64,000 nt of DNA from Streptomyces thinghirensis. GTDB taxonomy: Bacteria > Actinomycetota > Actinomycetia > Streptomycetales > Streptomycetaceae. Below, piece after piece: positions 8,761 through 18,535 of the stretch. The notes under the pieces are model-generated. The model made no database searches and was not told the DNA's origin. It worked only from the letters and a program-made list of their open reading frames with translations. Position numbers and translations under genes: made by a program. The stretch covers positions 1-64,000 of the forward strand of contig JAKFGP010000069.1 in assembly GCA_021502835.1 (NCBI GenBank), given 5' to 3'. The first letter of the stretch is position 1. Every line of letters starts with the position of its first letter.

Positions 8761-10256
8761 TCCGGCTGGGTCTCGCGTGTTGAGCTCGCGCAGATGGACC
8801 CGGCCTTGGTCGGGTGCGCCGGTCGCTGAGCTTCAGGACGTCGAAGCCCTTGGCGATGTCGTTCGGTAGATGTAGCCGTTGTAGTAGTACGCGGACCAGG
8901 AACCGCCGGTAGGTGTGCCGTCCGTGGTCAGCGGGCCACGCTCGAAGTAGGCGATCTCCTTCGGACGCTTGGAGTCGGTGAACCCCAGACGGAGACGCCA
9001 CCCTGGTACCAGGCCTGGACCATGATGTCGCGGCCCTTGACCGGGATCAGCGAGCCGTTGTGGGCCACGCAGTTCTCGGTGTCCGCCTGGTGGCGGGGGA
9101 TCTTGAAGTAGCTGCGGAAGACCAGCTCGCGGTGGTCGCCCCTGCCGACGATGTCGTAGATGCCGTCGGCGCGGCGGTTCGGGCCGATCTCCGCATTGCA
9201 GGTGGCAGCTCCACCGCCGCCCAACTCGTCGGTGAACACGACCTTGTTCGCCTTCTGGTTGAAGGTCGCCGAGTGCCAGAAGGCGAAGTTGACGTTGTCC
9301 TGGACCCGGTCGATGACCTTCGGGCGCTCGGGGTCCTCGATGGAGAACAGGATGCCGTCGCCCATGCAGGCGCCCGCCGCGAGGTCCTTCGAGGGCAGGA
9401 CGGTGATGTCGTGGCAGCCGGTGGTCTTGGAGACACCCGGGTTGGTGGGCCCGCCCGGGTTGCCGCCGCCGTCGGGGCCCTCACCGGGGAACATTACCCG
9501 GGGAGTCCACGACCGCCGCCCGCTCGGGCGCCTTGCGCGGCACCTTGATGACGGAGATCCCGTCGTGCGGCGGCCGGCAGTCGGGATAGGCGGCGTTCGG
9601 CGAGTACGAGGAGACGGCGGTGACGTAGACGTTCTTGCGCTCAGGCACCGGCGTGTGGGTGTGCGAGCCGCAGGCGGTCTCGACGGCGGCGACGTACTTC
9701 GGGTTCCGCTTGTCGCTGATGTCCGAAGACCTTCATGCCCCCCACCCAGGAGGACTTCTCGGTCGCGGGCTGCGTGGTGCTGTTGCAACTGCTGTCGCTG
9801 CGCGAGGAGTCGATTCGACAGGAACAGCAGGTCGCCGGAGACGGAGATGTCGTTCTGCGAGCCGGGACACAGCACCTGGGCCACGGTCTTCGGCTTCTTC
9901 GGGTTCTTGATGTCGAAGATGCGGAAGCCGTCGTAGTTGCCGGCGAAGGCGTATTGCCGGCCCTGGAAGGCCAGGTCCGGGTGGTGCCGGACAGCGCGTC
10001 CTTGGGGATGTTGGCCAGGTGCTCGATGTTGTCCGAGTGGACTATCTCGTCCTGGCCGGGTATCTCGCCGCTCTCGATGGCGTCGCGCACCTCGGCGCGC
10101 GCGCTCTTGGACACCTCCGTCGACGCGTCCGGGCCGTCCCCGGGGTCGGGGGTCGCCACGGCGCCGGCGGTGAGCAGCGCGGATAAGAGTCCGGCGGCGG
10201 CGGCCGCGACTCCCAAGGCGTCTGCGCCGCGTTCGCGGGTCGTTGAACAGGGTCAC
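8748..10256 (-). CDS. Exported LVIVD-repeat beta-propeller protein
   Basis: About 500 residues. The start MTLFNDPRTRRRRLG is followed by a hydrophobic signal (AAAAGLLSALLTAGAVA) and cleavage near TPDPGDG. Repeats of the form FDIKNPKKPKTVAQVL, SIEDPERPKVIDRV and WDFTDSKRPKEIAYF are the LVIVD blades (D-I/V-S-N/D-P-x-x-P). The tail YYNGYIYSNDIAKGFDVLKL ends the propeller, and the stop follows TQPDYFD. Its role outside the cell is unknown. It is divergent from a DUF305 gene, 189 bp away, a neighbourhood I believe recurs in Streptomyces. Confidence 0.82.
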
Positions 10257-10445
10257 TGTTTCCCCCTACGTCCGTTCCCTTCGGAACGGTTCACGCACCC
10301 CCGCAGTATCGTCTTCACCATGCACATATCAACAGGGGGGCAACAGACTCGCGATGAAGTTTTTGATCAGTGACGCGCGGAAGCGTGCTAGGACGGTCAT
10401 CGCACCCACAAGGTGCCCCGCATCCCGCCTGCCACAGGAGGTCGT

Positions 10446-11113
10446 TGTGCCCTCTCGTCCCACCTTGTCCCGAGCGTCGCTCGTCACGGCCTCGCTGACC
10501 CTCACTGGCCGTGCTCGGGCTCCGGGGCCTGCGACTCCGGTTCGGACACCGGGTCGGCGGCGCGCGCGGGCCTTTCGGTGATCGCTCCGGGCGAGCCGGG
10601 CGAGGAGCAACCGCACGCTGTCCGCCGAAGAGGCCGAGAAGCAGCGCGCCGACGACGACTCCCAACTCGGCGGACGTCTCCTACGCGCGATGATGATCCA
10701 GCACCACGCCCAGGCACTGGAGATGACCGAGCTAGATGCCGGAGCAGGCCGAGGTCCGGCCAGGGTCGAGAAGCTAGCCGAACGGATCTCCGCCCGCAGG
10801 GACCGGAGATCATGGCGATGAAGGGCTGAATGAAGAACCAGTGGCGAGAGGAGTCCGGCGGCGGGCACGACCACGCCTCGATGCCGGGGATGGCGACCGA
10901 GGCCCGGTTGGAGAAGTTGCGCGCGGCGAAGGGCAAGGCGTTCGACGGCTCTTCCCGCAATGAAGCTGATGATCACTCACCACGAGGGTGCGATCACCAT
11001 GGCCACGGACGTGAGAGTGCGCAGGGCAACAGCGATGCAGGTCGAGGAGATGGCCGACGACGTGGTCGCCCAGCGAGACGAGCGAGATCTCCCGGATGCG
11101 CGGGATGCTGTGA
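10446..11113 (+). CDS. DUF305 lipoprotein
   Basis: About 220 residues. The GTG at 10446 has AGGAGG five bases upstream. After VPSRPTLSRASLVTASLTL the signal ends in a lipobox-like LGLRG-C, read across a frame break. The DUF305 core has two His-rich helices: ARMMIQHHAQALEMTELMPE near residue 85 and LKLMITHHEGAITMA near 170, with an intervening GGGHDHASMPGMAT that is rich in His and Met. The ferritin-like helical fold with paired HH motifs suggests metal, probably copper, binding, but this is not established. Confidence 0.83.
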
Positions 11114-11139
11114 CGAGGCCGTCGGCGGCGCTTCAGCAC

Positions 11140-11610
11140 CGTGCGCGTGCGCGGGGCCGAAAGCCCCTCGTCGCGCGCCTGGCCGATCAGCCTGAGTGAC
11201 TTACGCCGGCTGTACCCGGTCGCGCGCATCACCGCGAGGACCGGGTCGCCGCCCAGATCCCCGGGCCGCCCGGTATTCCTGTGCGGCGAGCCGGCACCCC
11301 CTCCCTGCCGCGCGGCCACGCGAGCGGCCAGGCCCGCCAGGGCGCGGCCGGTGCGGGGCCGGCGGAGGCGCCGGCACCACGGGCCTCGAGGCGGGTTCTC
11401 CAGCCACTCCTGGCGAAGCGACACGGCCGTAGGTCGTCGAGGGACAGCGGCGGCTCGGCCCGTACGCGTCCTCGACCCGCACGCCCTGACCGGACGGCAC
11501 GGCGGTGCGCGCTCGCCGGGGCGCGGTAGGGAACGTCGGCGGACGTCGAACCACGAGGTGACGGTGGCACCCTCGCGCGCACCACCCAGGTGTGCCGCAC
11601 GGACATCACC
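11140..11610 (-). CDS. Possible gene, not recognised
   Basis: The region between DUF305 and the reductase (723 bp) must hold something or be non-coding. On the minus strand, stitching three frames gives a plausible protein. Pieces are MSVRHTWVV at the start, TVTSWFDVRRRSLP, GQGVRVEDAYGP, EPPLSLDDLRAVSLRQEWLE, an Ala/Gly-rich stretch, then ATGYSRRKSLRLIGQARDEG near the end. The last piece is basic and helical. I recognise no family. The plus strand in the same place gives nothing convincing. Confidence 0.3.
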
Positions 11611-11836
11611 GTCGCCCGGACGGCGGTGGAAGCTGAAGAGAACGATCAGCGAAGGATGCCTCAAGCACACACGCAACGTAACCGCATGATCACATTCCAT
11701 ACAGACGGAACACGCACGAACATACGCCGTTCACCGGGCGCAGCACCCTGTCAGCGGGCGGAAGCGGTGGGATGGCGAAGCACCAGCGACCCCCTCCGAC
11801 TTCCGGTCCATCCGCCTCCGGACAAGGAGTTCCGCC

Positions 11837-13221
11837 GTGCTGCGTGTCGCCGTCGTCGGCTCGGGACCGAGCGGGTGCTACACCGCGCAGAGTACAAAGG
11901 CGTCCAGCTCGGCCGCCGGTGCACGTGGACGTCCTGGACCGTCGCCGTGCCCGTACGGACTGGTGCGGTACGGCGTGGCGCCGGACCACGGAAAGATCAA
12001 GTCGCTGCAGAACACCCTGCGCACGGTCCTGGAGCACGAGCGGGTGCGGTTCCTCGGCGGCGTCCCGGTCGGCCCCGGGGGCGTGCCGACCGCGCGACTG
12101 CGCGGGCTGGCACCACGCGGTGGTGTACTGCGTGGGCGCCGCCACCGACCGGCGCCTCGGCATCCCCGGCGAGGAGCTGCCGGGGCCCGGCTGGTCGGCG
12201 ACCGAGTTCGTGTCCTGGTACAGCGCCCATCCGGACGCCGTGGACGACGGCTTCCTGCGCGGTGTGCGGTCGGCGGTCGTGATCGGGGTGGGCAACGTCG
12301 CCGTCGACGTGGCGCGGATGCTGGTACGCGGCACCTCGCCGAGCGCTTTGGGTGGCACCAGGCATGCCGCAGGCGGCGCTCGACACCCTCGCCGCCGGGC
12401 GAGGTGGACGGCGGTGCACATGGTGGGCCGGCCGGGGCCATCGCAGGGCCGCTTCACCGCAGAGGCTGCGTGAGCTGGGCGCCCTTCCGGACACGGCCGT
12501 CCTGGTGGACCCGGCGGAGCTTCGCGCTGGACCCGGCGTACCGGGACCCCTCCGGACTGCCGGTCCGCAGCGCCGCAACGATGGAGGTGCTGCGCGGCTG
12601 GGCCGGGCGGCCCGCCAACGCCGCGCGCCGGATCCGGCCGCGCTTCTTCCTACGCCCGGTAGAACTGACGGCGGACGGCGGCGATCACGTCCGCGCCGTG
12701 CGCTTCGAGCGGACGGCACCGGACGGGCGCGGTGGCGTGACGGGCACCGGGCGGTACGAGGAGATCGCGGCCCAGCTGGTGCTGCGGTCGGTGGGCTATC
12801 GCGGAGTGCCGCTGGAGGGGCTGCCGTTCGACGCGGCGAGCGGCACGGTGCCGCATCGGGCAGGGGCGTGTCCTGCGGGAGGGCGCGGTCGCCCCGGGGA
12901 GTACGTGGCCGGCTGGATCAAACGGGGCCCCACCGGTGTCATCGGCAGCCAACCGCCCGTGCGCGAAGGAGACGGTGACGTCCCTGCTGGCGGACGCCGC
13001 CGCGCTCGCGGGGCGGGACCTTCCGCGGACCCTCTCACGCTCCCTGCGCGCCGAGGATCGAGCCGGTCGAGTGGGCCGGGTGGCGGGCCATCGAGCGGGC
13101 CGGGGCGGAACTCGGCGCCTCGCTGGGGCGGCACGTGGTCAAGCTGCCCGACTGGGAGTCGCTGTTGACGGCGGCACGGACGACCGCGGCCCGGGAGCGC
13201 GGACGGCGACGGCCTCAGTAG
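11837..13221 (+). CDS. FAD-dependent ferredoxin/adrenodoxin-type NADP reductase (FprA-like)
   Basis: About 460 residues, adrenodoxin-reductase/FprA type. It moves electrons between NADPH and a ferredoxin, often for cytochromes P450. The GTG at 11837 has AAGGAG eight bases upstream. The FAD motif is LRVAVVGSGPSGCYTAQ at the N-terminus, followed by CPYGLVRYGVAPDH, a strong family signature. The NADP Rossmann segment VVIGVGNVAVDVARMLVRGT lies near residue 155. APGEYVAGWIKRGPTGVIG, near residue 355, is the C-terminal signature. The stop after RGRRRPQ overlaps the convergent arsR end by 7 bp. No ferredoxin or P450 gene is adjacent. Confidence 0.9.
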
Positions 13222-13630
13222 CGCGCCCCTGCCGCTGATCGGTCGGTGCCGAGGCAGGCGGCCTGGCGGGCGCGGCGGCACAGGAGGGCGTCGAGCAGCC
13301 CGGGAAGAGGGCGTCCAGGTCGCCCCTGCGCAGGCCGTTCAGCTTGGCCGTCCCCGGTAGGTCTGGCGGACCAGCCCGCCTCGCGCAGCACCCGGAAGTG
13401 ATGCGTGGTGGTGGACTTGGTGACCGGCAGGTCGAAGTGCGAGCAGGAGGAAGCTCGTCGCTGTCTGCGGCGAGTTCCGCATCGATGCGCAGCTGCACCG
13501 GGTCGGAGAGCGCGTGCAGCACCGACTCCAGCCGGATCTCCTCGCGCGCCGGGTGCGGCAGGTCGCGGGTGCCGGCGGCGGTGGCGGCGGGGGCACGGCG
13601 GCTCCAGTTGGTCCGGGAGGGTCCCATCAT
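13215..13630 (-). CDS. ArsR family winged-helix regulator
   Basis: About 138 residues starting MMGPSRTNWSRR at 13630. The winged helix reads LESVLHALSDPVQLRI (ALSDPVRLRI family signature), AELAADSDELP, then FDLPVTKSTTTHHFRVLREA and GLVRQTYRGTAKLNGLRR. The H-H-F recognition-helix signature is typical of ArsR proteins that control flavin oxidoreductases. It lies divergent to the old-yellow-enzyme gene at 13750 with 119 bp between, and so probably controls that gene. No Cys metal site is visible. Confidence 0.83.
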
Positions 13631-13685
13631 CGAGGAGGGGCCCTCATTGCCGCGAGGGAACACCGTGGTTTGACACGTGCCGTAC

Positions 13686-13701
13686 TACGAGGACTATCGT
13701 A
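13686..13701. promoter_or_regulatory. Candidate ArsR operator in the arsR/reductase intergenic region
   Basis: TACGA-GGACTA-TCGTA is an inverted repeat with 5-bp arms midway in the divergent promoter region, within the most AT-rich part of the gap. It is of plausible size for an ArsR-type site. Inferred from position alone. Confidence 0.35.
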
Positions 13702-13749
13702 CGAGCCATTCCTCCTGCCCCTCCTGACGCGACCAGGGAGTACCCGCCC

Positions 13750-14859
13750 ATGAGCGCCCTCTTCCAGACCCTCCAGCTGCGTGACACCACGATCCCGAAC
13801 CGGGATCCGGATGCCGCCGATGTGCCAGTACTCCGCAGCACCGCAGGCCCGCTTGCGGGCGTCCCCGGCGACTGGCACTCGCGCACTACGGCGCACGCGC
13901 CGTGGGCGGCACCGGCCTGATCGTCGTCGAGGCCACCGGCGTGTCCCCGGAGGGCCGCATCTCCCCCGCGGGACCTCGGCCTGTGGAACGACACCAGGTC
14001 GAGGCGTTCCGCCGGATCACGGGCTTCCTGCGGTCCCAGGGCACGGTCCGGCGATCCAGTTGGCCCACGCGGGCCGCAAGGCGTCGACCGCGCAGCCCTG
14101 GAAGGGCGGGGGCACCGGTGGGCCCGGACGCGCACGGCTGGCAGCCGATGGCCCCGAGCGCGCTCGCGTTCGACGAGCGGCACCCGGTGCCGACCGAGCT
14201 GACGACCGCGCGGATCCAGGAGATCGTCCTGGCCAGTTCGCGGACGCCGCGCGCCGGGCCCTCGCGGCCGGTTTCGGGATCGTCGAGATCCACGGCGCCC
14301 GGCTACCTGATCCACGAGTTCCTGTCGCCCCATCAATCACCGCACCGACGCCTACGGCGGCTCGTACCAGAACCGCGCACCGGTTCGCCCGGAGGTCATC
14401 GACGCCGTGCGTGAGGTGTGGCCGGAACGACGGCGCCGCTGTTCTTCCGCGTCTCCGCGACCGACTGGCTGGAGGAGGGGCGGCTGGACTTGCCGGACGA
14501 CACCGGTCGCTTCGCCCACGACCTCGGGCGCACGGCATCGACCTCCTCGACGTCTCCACCGGCGGCAACGTCCAGCGCGTCCGGATCCCGACCGGGCCCG
14601 GCTACCAGGTCCCCTTCGCCAGCGCCTGAAGGCGGACGCCCGCTGCGGGTCGCCGCCGTGGGCCTGATCACCGATGTCGAGCAGGCCGAGAAGATCCTGG
14701 CCAACGGCGAGGCCGACGCGGTGCTGCTGGGACGCGAGCGCTGCGCGACCCGTCCTGGGCCCAGCACGCGGCGCGCGAGCTGGGCGAGGACGTCCGCATG
14801 CCGGACCAGTACGGCTGGGGCATGTGGGGCGGCCCATCCGCGCGCGAAGCGTTGACTGA
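13750..14859 (+). CDS. NADH:flavin oxidoreductase, old yellow enzyme family (YqjM/xenobiotic-reductase type)
   Basis: About 360 residues. It binds FMN and reduces activated C=C bonds of enones or xenobiotics with NADPH. The start MSALFQTLQLRDTTIPNRI is followed by WMPPMCQYSA, the thermophilic-like OYE signature with the flavin-tuning Cys. AIQLAHAGRKASTAQPW follows near residue 95, then GFGIVEIHGAHGYLIHEFLS near residue 175 with the catalytic His-His pair region, DAYGGSYQNR, and ATDWLEEGG. The end is RMPDQYGWGM; the stop lies shortly after but its frame is unclear. It is probably regulated by the divergent ArsR protein. Confidence 0.87.
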
Positions 14860-14870
14860 AAGCGCTTGCC
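14857..14870 (+). promoter_or_regulatory. LacI-type (cre-like) operator candidate upstream of pectate lyase
   Basis: TGAAAGCGCTTGCC contains the perfect palindrome AAGCGCTT with the central CG of LacI/GalR-family operators. It lies about 160 bp upstream of the pectate lyase start, overlapping a TTGACT hexamer at 14852-14857. Carbohydrate-hydrolase genes in Streptomyces are commonly under such sites; which regulator binds is unknown. Confidence 0.4.
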
Positions 14871-15027
14871 TTCTACCGTCCGTTCATCAGCATGACCGTC
14901 GCGAACGCGCGAGGCTGCCAAGGCCCCACCCTTTGCGCCCTCCGTGTTCGCGGCGACTTCAGCCTGACGCACATCGTTCACGTACATGTCCCGTTCCACC
15001 CCCACCCCTTACGGAAGGGACCAGAAC

Positions 15028-15821
15028 ATGACTGCTGCGACACGGCCCCGCGGCGACGCGCCGCGACCGGCACGCTGGCCGCATTCGGGCTTTCGGTTGG
15101 CATGCTCATGACCTCCGGGCCTCCCCGGCGCAGGCCGCCACCTGGCCGACCCCGAACGGCAGCGAGGGAGTCTCGTCGACCATCCGGTCTCCGGCACCAA
15201 GGACTACGGGATGAAGCGCCTCTACGGCACCCGGCGACCTCGGTTCCGGCGGCCAGGACGAGGACCAGGGCCCGATCCTGGAACTGGCCCCCGGCGCCGT
15301 ACTCAAGAACGTGATCATCGGAGCCCCCGCGCGCGGACGGCATCCCTGCAAGGGCAGTTGCACGCTGCAGAACGTCTGGTGGGAGGACGTCGGCGAGGAC
15401 GCGGCCACCTTCCGGGGCTCCTCGTCGTCGAACGTCTACACCGTCTCGGGCGGCGGCAAGGAAGCCAGCGACAAGGTGTTCCAGTTCAACGGCGCCGGAT
15501 TGCTGAACGTGTCGAACTTCGCGGTCAAGAACCTCGGCACCTTCATCCGCTCCTGCGGCAACTGCTCGACGCAGTACAAGCGGACGATCAGCCTCAACAC
15601 CATCGAGGTGAGCTGGAAGGGCAGCCGGATCGCCGGCATCAACACCAACTACGGCGACAGCGCGACCCTGCGCAACATCACGATCGTCGGGGACACGGCA
15701 AGAAGATCGTCCCGTGCCAAGTACATCGGCAACAACGACGGCGACGAGCCGGACTCGAACAGTTCGAGGCCCCGACGGCACGCACTGCAAGTACTCGTCG
15801 TCCGACATCACCTACAGGTGA
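15028..15821 (+). CDS. Secreted pectate lyase (polysaccharide lyase family 3)
   Basis: About 262 residues. It cleaves polygalacturonate by beta-elimination, outside the cell. The ATG at 15028 has GGAAGGGA upstream. The signal peptide runs through GTLAAFGLSVGMLMTS to about residue 35. The beta-helix rungs are clear from 15305 on in one frame: ELAPGAVLKNVIIGAPA, CTLQNVWWEDVGEDAATFRG, FAVKNLGTFIRSCGNCSTQY, and NYGDSATLRNITIVGDT. Short length, paired Cys residues (CKGSC, CGNC) and the V-W-W-E-D-V-G-E-D motif fit family PL3. It is cut only by small frame breaks at the ends. It is convergent with paaX, 32 bp away. Confidence 0.88.
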
Positions 15822-15853
15822 CGCGGCGAACGAGGGTGGTTGATCCCGCCGCT

Positions 15854-16637
15854 TCAGGTCCGGGTGTTCCGCACCCGGACCCGTCCGGCCTGCTCCCGCT
15901 GGTAGTCCGTGTAGGCGTCGCGCAGGGCCGTGCCCGGCCAGTGCGCCGGGAGGAGCTCCGGGGGCAGGACCGGGTCGGCCAGCAGATGGCGCACGACGGC
16001 CGCGAAGGCGGTGAGCCGGTCGGCCGGCCGCCGGGCCCGGTCGACCTGGGGCGAGCAGCGCCCGGGCCGTGGCGGACCAGGCGTCCAGCGGCCACAGACC
16101 CGCGGCCAGTTCGGAGGCCGGACGGCGGACGCGAGACCCAGCGCTCGGCCACCGGGTCGAGTCCGGGGGCGGGCGGTGGGCGGCGCAGGTTGGCGGGGCG
16201 CAGCCGGACGCCCTCGCGGAGTACGGCGAGGCGCAGGGCGGTCAGCCGGGCGCGCAGGTCGGCGCGTTCGGCGGGAGCGCGTCCCGTCGCGGTGATCAGG
16301 ACCATCTCCCAGTCGCCCTCCCACGCGCGCGTGTGCGGGCAGACGGCCTCGTCCTGGCGCCGTTGGCGCTCCAGCAGCCGCTCGCTGAAGGCGGTAGCCG
16401 GTGTCCGTGCGCCGCAGGTCACCGGCTGCGACCATCCGGCCAGCGCCGCGCGCACGGGCGGACCCGCCGACGTCGAAGCCCTCGACGAGCCGCACCAGCT
16501 CCCGCACCGGCAGTTCGGGACGATGGGTGCCGAGCAGCAGAGCTCAGGACGACCGACCGCGCGGACAGCGGGCGCAGCGTGAGCTCGCCGGGGGGCACGA
16601 AGTCGTTCATCCGCGCGGGCACGCGTCGTCCATCCAC
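15854..16637 (-). CDS. PaaX family transcriptional regulator
   Basis: About 262 residues. The N-terminal winged helix reads TLRPLSARSVVLSLLLGTH, then VRAALARMVAAGDLRRTDTG. The middle contains AWEGDWEMVLITATGR, the PaaX central-domain signature (W-D-G-x-W), and the C-terminus VRHLLADPVLPPELLPAHWP followed by ALRDAYTDYQREQ. PaaX proteins repress phenylacetate or acyl-CoA genes and bind acyl-CoA effectors. The start is either the ATG at 16637 or the one at about 16610. It is divergent from an acyl-CoA dehydrogenase gene, 76 bp away, which is the likely target. Confidence 0.85.
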
Positions 16638-16666
16638 ATGAGCACGTACTGTACGTGCGCCTTGCG

Positions 16667-16705
16667 TGTTGCACTATTGCTGCGGCCGCAGGAGGTGGTG
16701 CAACA
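16667..16705. promoter_or_regulatory. Nested palindrome between paaX and the acyl-CoA dehydrogenase gene
   Basis: TGTTGCAC (16667-16674) and GTGCAACA (16698-16705) are perfect 8-bp inverted arms. Inside them lies the perfect 10-bp palindrome TGCGGCCGCA (16681-16690). The element covers the space directly upstream of the dehydrogenase start at 16714. It is the obvious candidate binding site for the divergent PaaX regulator. The AGGAGG inside it (16690-16695) is rather far from the ATG to serve as a good ribosome site. Confidence 0.6.
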
Positions 16706-16713
16706 TCCCTGTC

Positions 16714-18385
16714 ATGACGACACTCGCGCAGGAGCCGTACGACGAGTCCGCCGGGCCATCACGAGGGTACGCCACGCACGAGGTCACCAATCAGCCCTCT
16801 CCCCTGGCCCCTTACGACGCCTCCGACGACACGGCCTGCTGGAGGGGTTGCGGCGGGGAGGACGCCGGGTGGGCCGAGGAGGACGTGCGGCGGCTCGGCA
16901 GGCGGGCGGGGAGCGGGAGGCGCAGGAGTGGGGCGACCTGGCCAACCGCCACGAGCCGGTGCTGCGCACGCGACCGTTACGGCAACCGGGTCGGCGAGGT
17001 CGAGTACCACCCGAGCTGGCACCACCTGATGCGCGTGGCGGTCGGCGAGGGGCTGGCGGGCGCGCCCTGGGCCGACGACCGGCCGGGCGCCCATGTCGCG
17101 CGGACCGCCGGCGGGCTGGTGTGGGGGCACACCGAGGCCGGCCACGGGTGTCCGACCTCGATGACCTACGCGGCCGTCCCCGCGCTACGTGCGCAGCCCG
17201 AGCTGGCGAAGGTCTACGAGCCGCTGCTGACCGGCCGGGAGTACGAGCCGGGGCTGCGCACACCACGGAGAAGCGGGGCCTGCTGGCCGGCATGGGGATG
17301 ACCGAGAAGCAGGGCGGCTCCGACGTCCGTACGAACACCACGGCGGCCACCCCGACCGCCGAGCCCGGCGTCTACACGCTGCGCGGGCACAAATGGTTCA
17401 CGTCGGCGCCGATGTGCGACGTGTTCCTGGTGCTAGCGCAGGCTCCGGAGGGCCTGTCCTGCTTCCTGGTGCCGCGCGTGCTGCCCGACGGCAGCCGCAA
17501 CACCTTCCGCGTCCAGCGCCTGAAGGACAAGCTCGGCAACCGGTCCAACGCCTCGTCCGAGCCCGAGTTCGACGGCACGGTCGCCTGGCTGGTCGGGCCC
17601 GAGGGACAGGGCGTCAAGACGATCATCGAGATGGTCAACTGCACGCGGCTGGACTGTGTGATGGGCTCGGCGACGCTGATGCGCAAGACGCTCGTCGAGG
17701 CCGGGCACCACGTACGGCACCGCAGCGCGTTAGGCGCCCGGCTGGTCGACCAGCCGCTGATGCGCAACGTCCTGGCCGACCTGGCGCTGGAGTCGGAGGC
17801 CGCGACGACGCTCACCCTGCGGCTGGCGGGGCGGCGGACCGGGCGGTGCGCGGGGACGCCGGGGAGGCCGCGTTCCGGCGGATCGCCACCGCCGTCGGCA
17901 AGTACTGGGTGACCAAGCGGGGCCCGGCGTTCACCGCGGAGGCCCTGGGTGCCTGGGCGGCAACGGCTACGTGGAGGAGTCGGGCATGCCCCGGCACTAC
18001 CGCGAGCACCGCTGCTGTCGATCTGGGAGGGCTCGGGAACGTCAACGCCCTCGACGTGCTGCGGGCGCTCGGCCGCTCCCCGCCGCCGCGCGCCCTCTTC
18101 GGCGAACTCGCCCTCGCGCGCGGGGCGGACGCCCGGCTGGACGCCGCCGTGGCCCGGCTGGAGTCGGGGCTGACGGAGGCGTCCGAGACCGGCGCCCGTC
18201 GCCTGGTGGAGCCGATGGCCCTCACCCTCCAGGCCTCTCTCCTGGTCCGGCGCCCCCCCGCCCGCCGTCGCGGACGCGTTCTGCGCGAGTCGGCTCGGCG
18301 GCGACTGGGGCACGCCTTCGGCACGCTGCCGGCCGGGGCCGACCTGGGCGGCATCCTGGCGCGGGCGCTGCCCGGCGAGGGCTGA
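16714..18385 (+). CDS. Acyl-CoA dehydrogenase family protein, AidB-like
   Basis: About 555 residues, longer than ordinary acyl-CoA dehydrogenases because of the extended N-terminus typical of the AidB branch. The start MTTLAQEPYDESAGPSRGYA is followed by TLEVTNQPSPLAPYDA-like sequence, here ATHEVTNQPSPLAPYDASDD, the AidB signature. FAD contacts: MGMTEKQGGSDVRTNTT near residue 199 and YTLRGHKWFTSAPMCDVFLV. The C-terminal part has CLGGNGYVEESGMPRHYRE near 417 and LLSIWEGSGNVNALDVLRAL near 436. AidB of E. coli is linked to DNA alkylation stress; the function here is unproven. The middle (16996-17820) is almost free of frame breaks. Confidence 0.88.
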
Positions 18386-18535
18386 CCGGCTGGCGCGGGG
18401 CGCTCTCGCCGGACCCGACGCCACCGCTCTGACCTGCGGCGACAACCTTTCCAGAGGTGACTGTCAGTGCCGGGGTGCAGACTGGCCCGTGTCCGAGACA
18501 AAGGCGTCGAAGACGACGCCGCGGAGGTGATCGGC

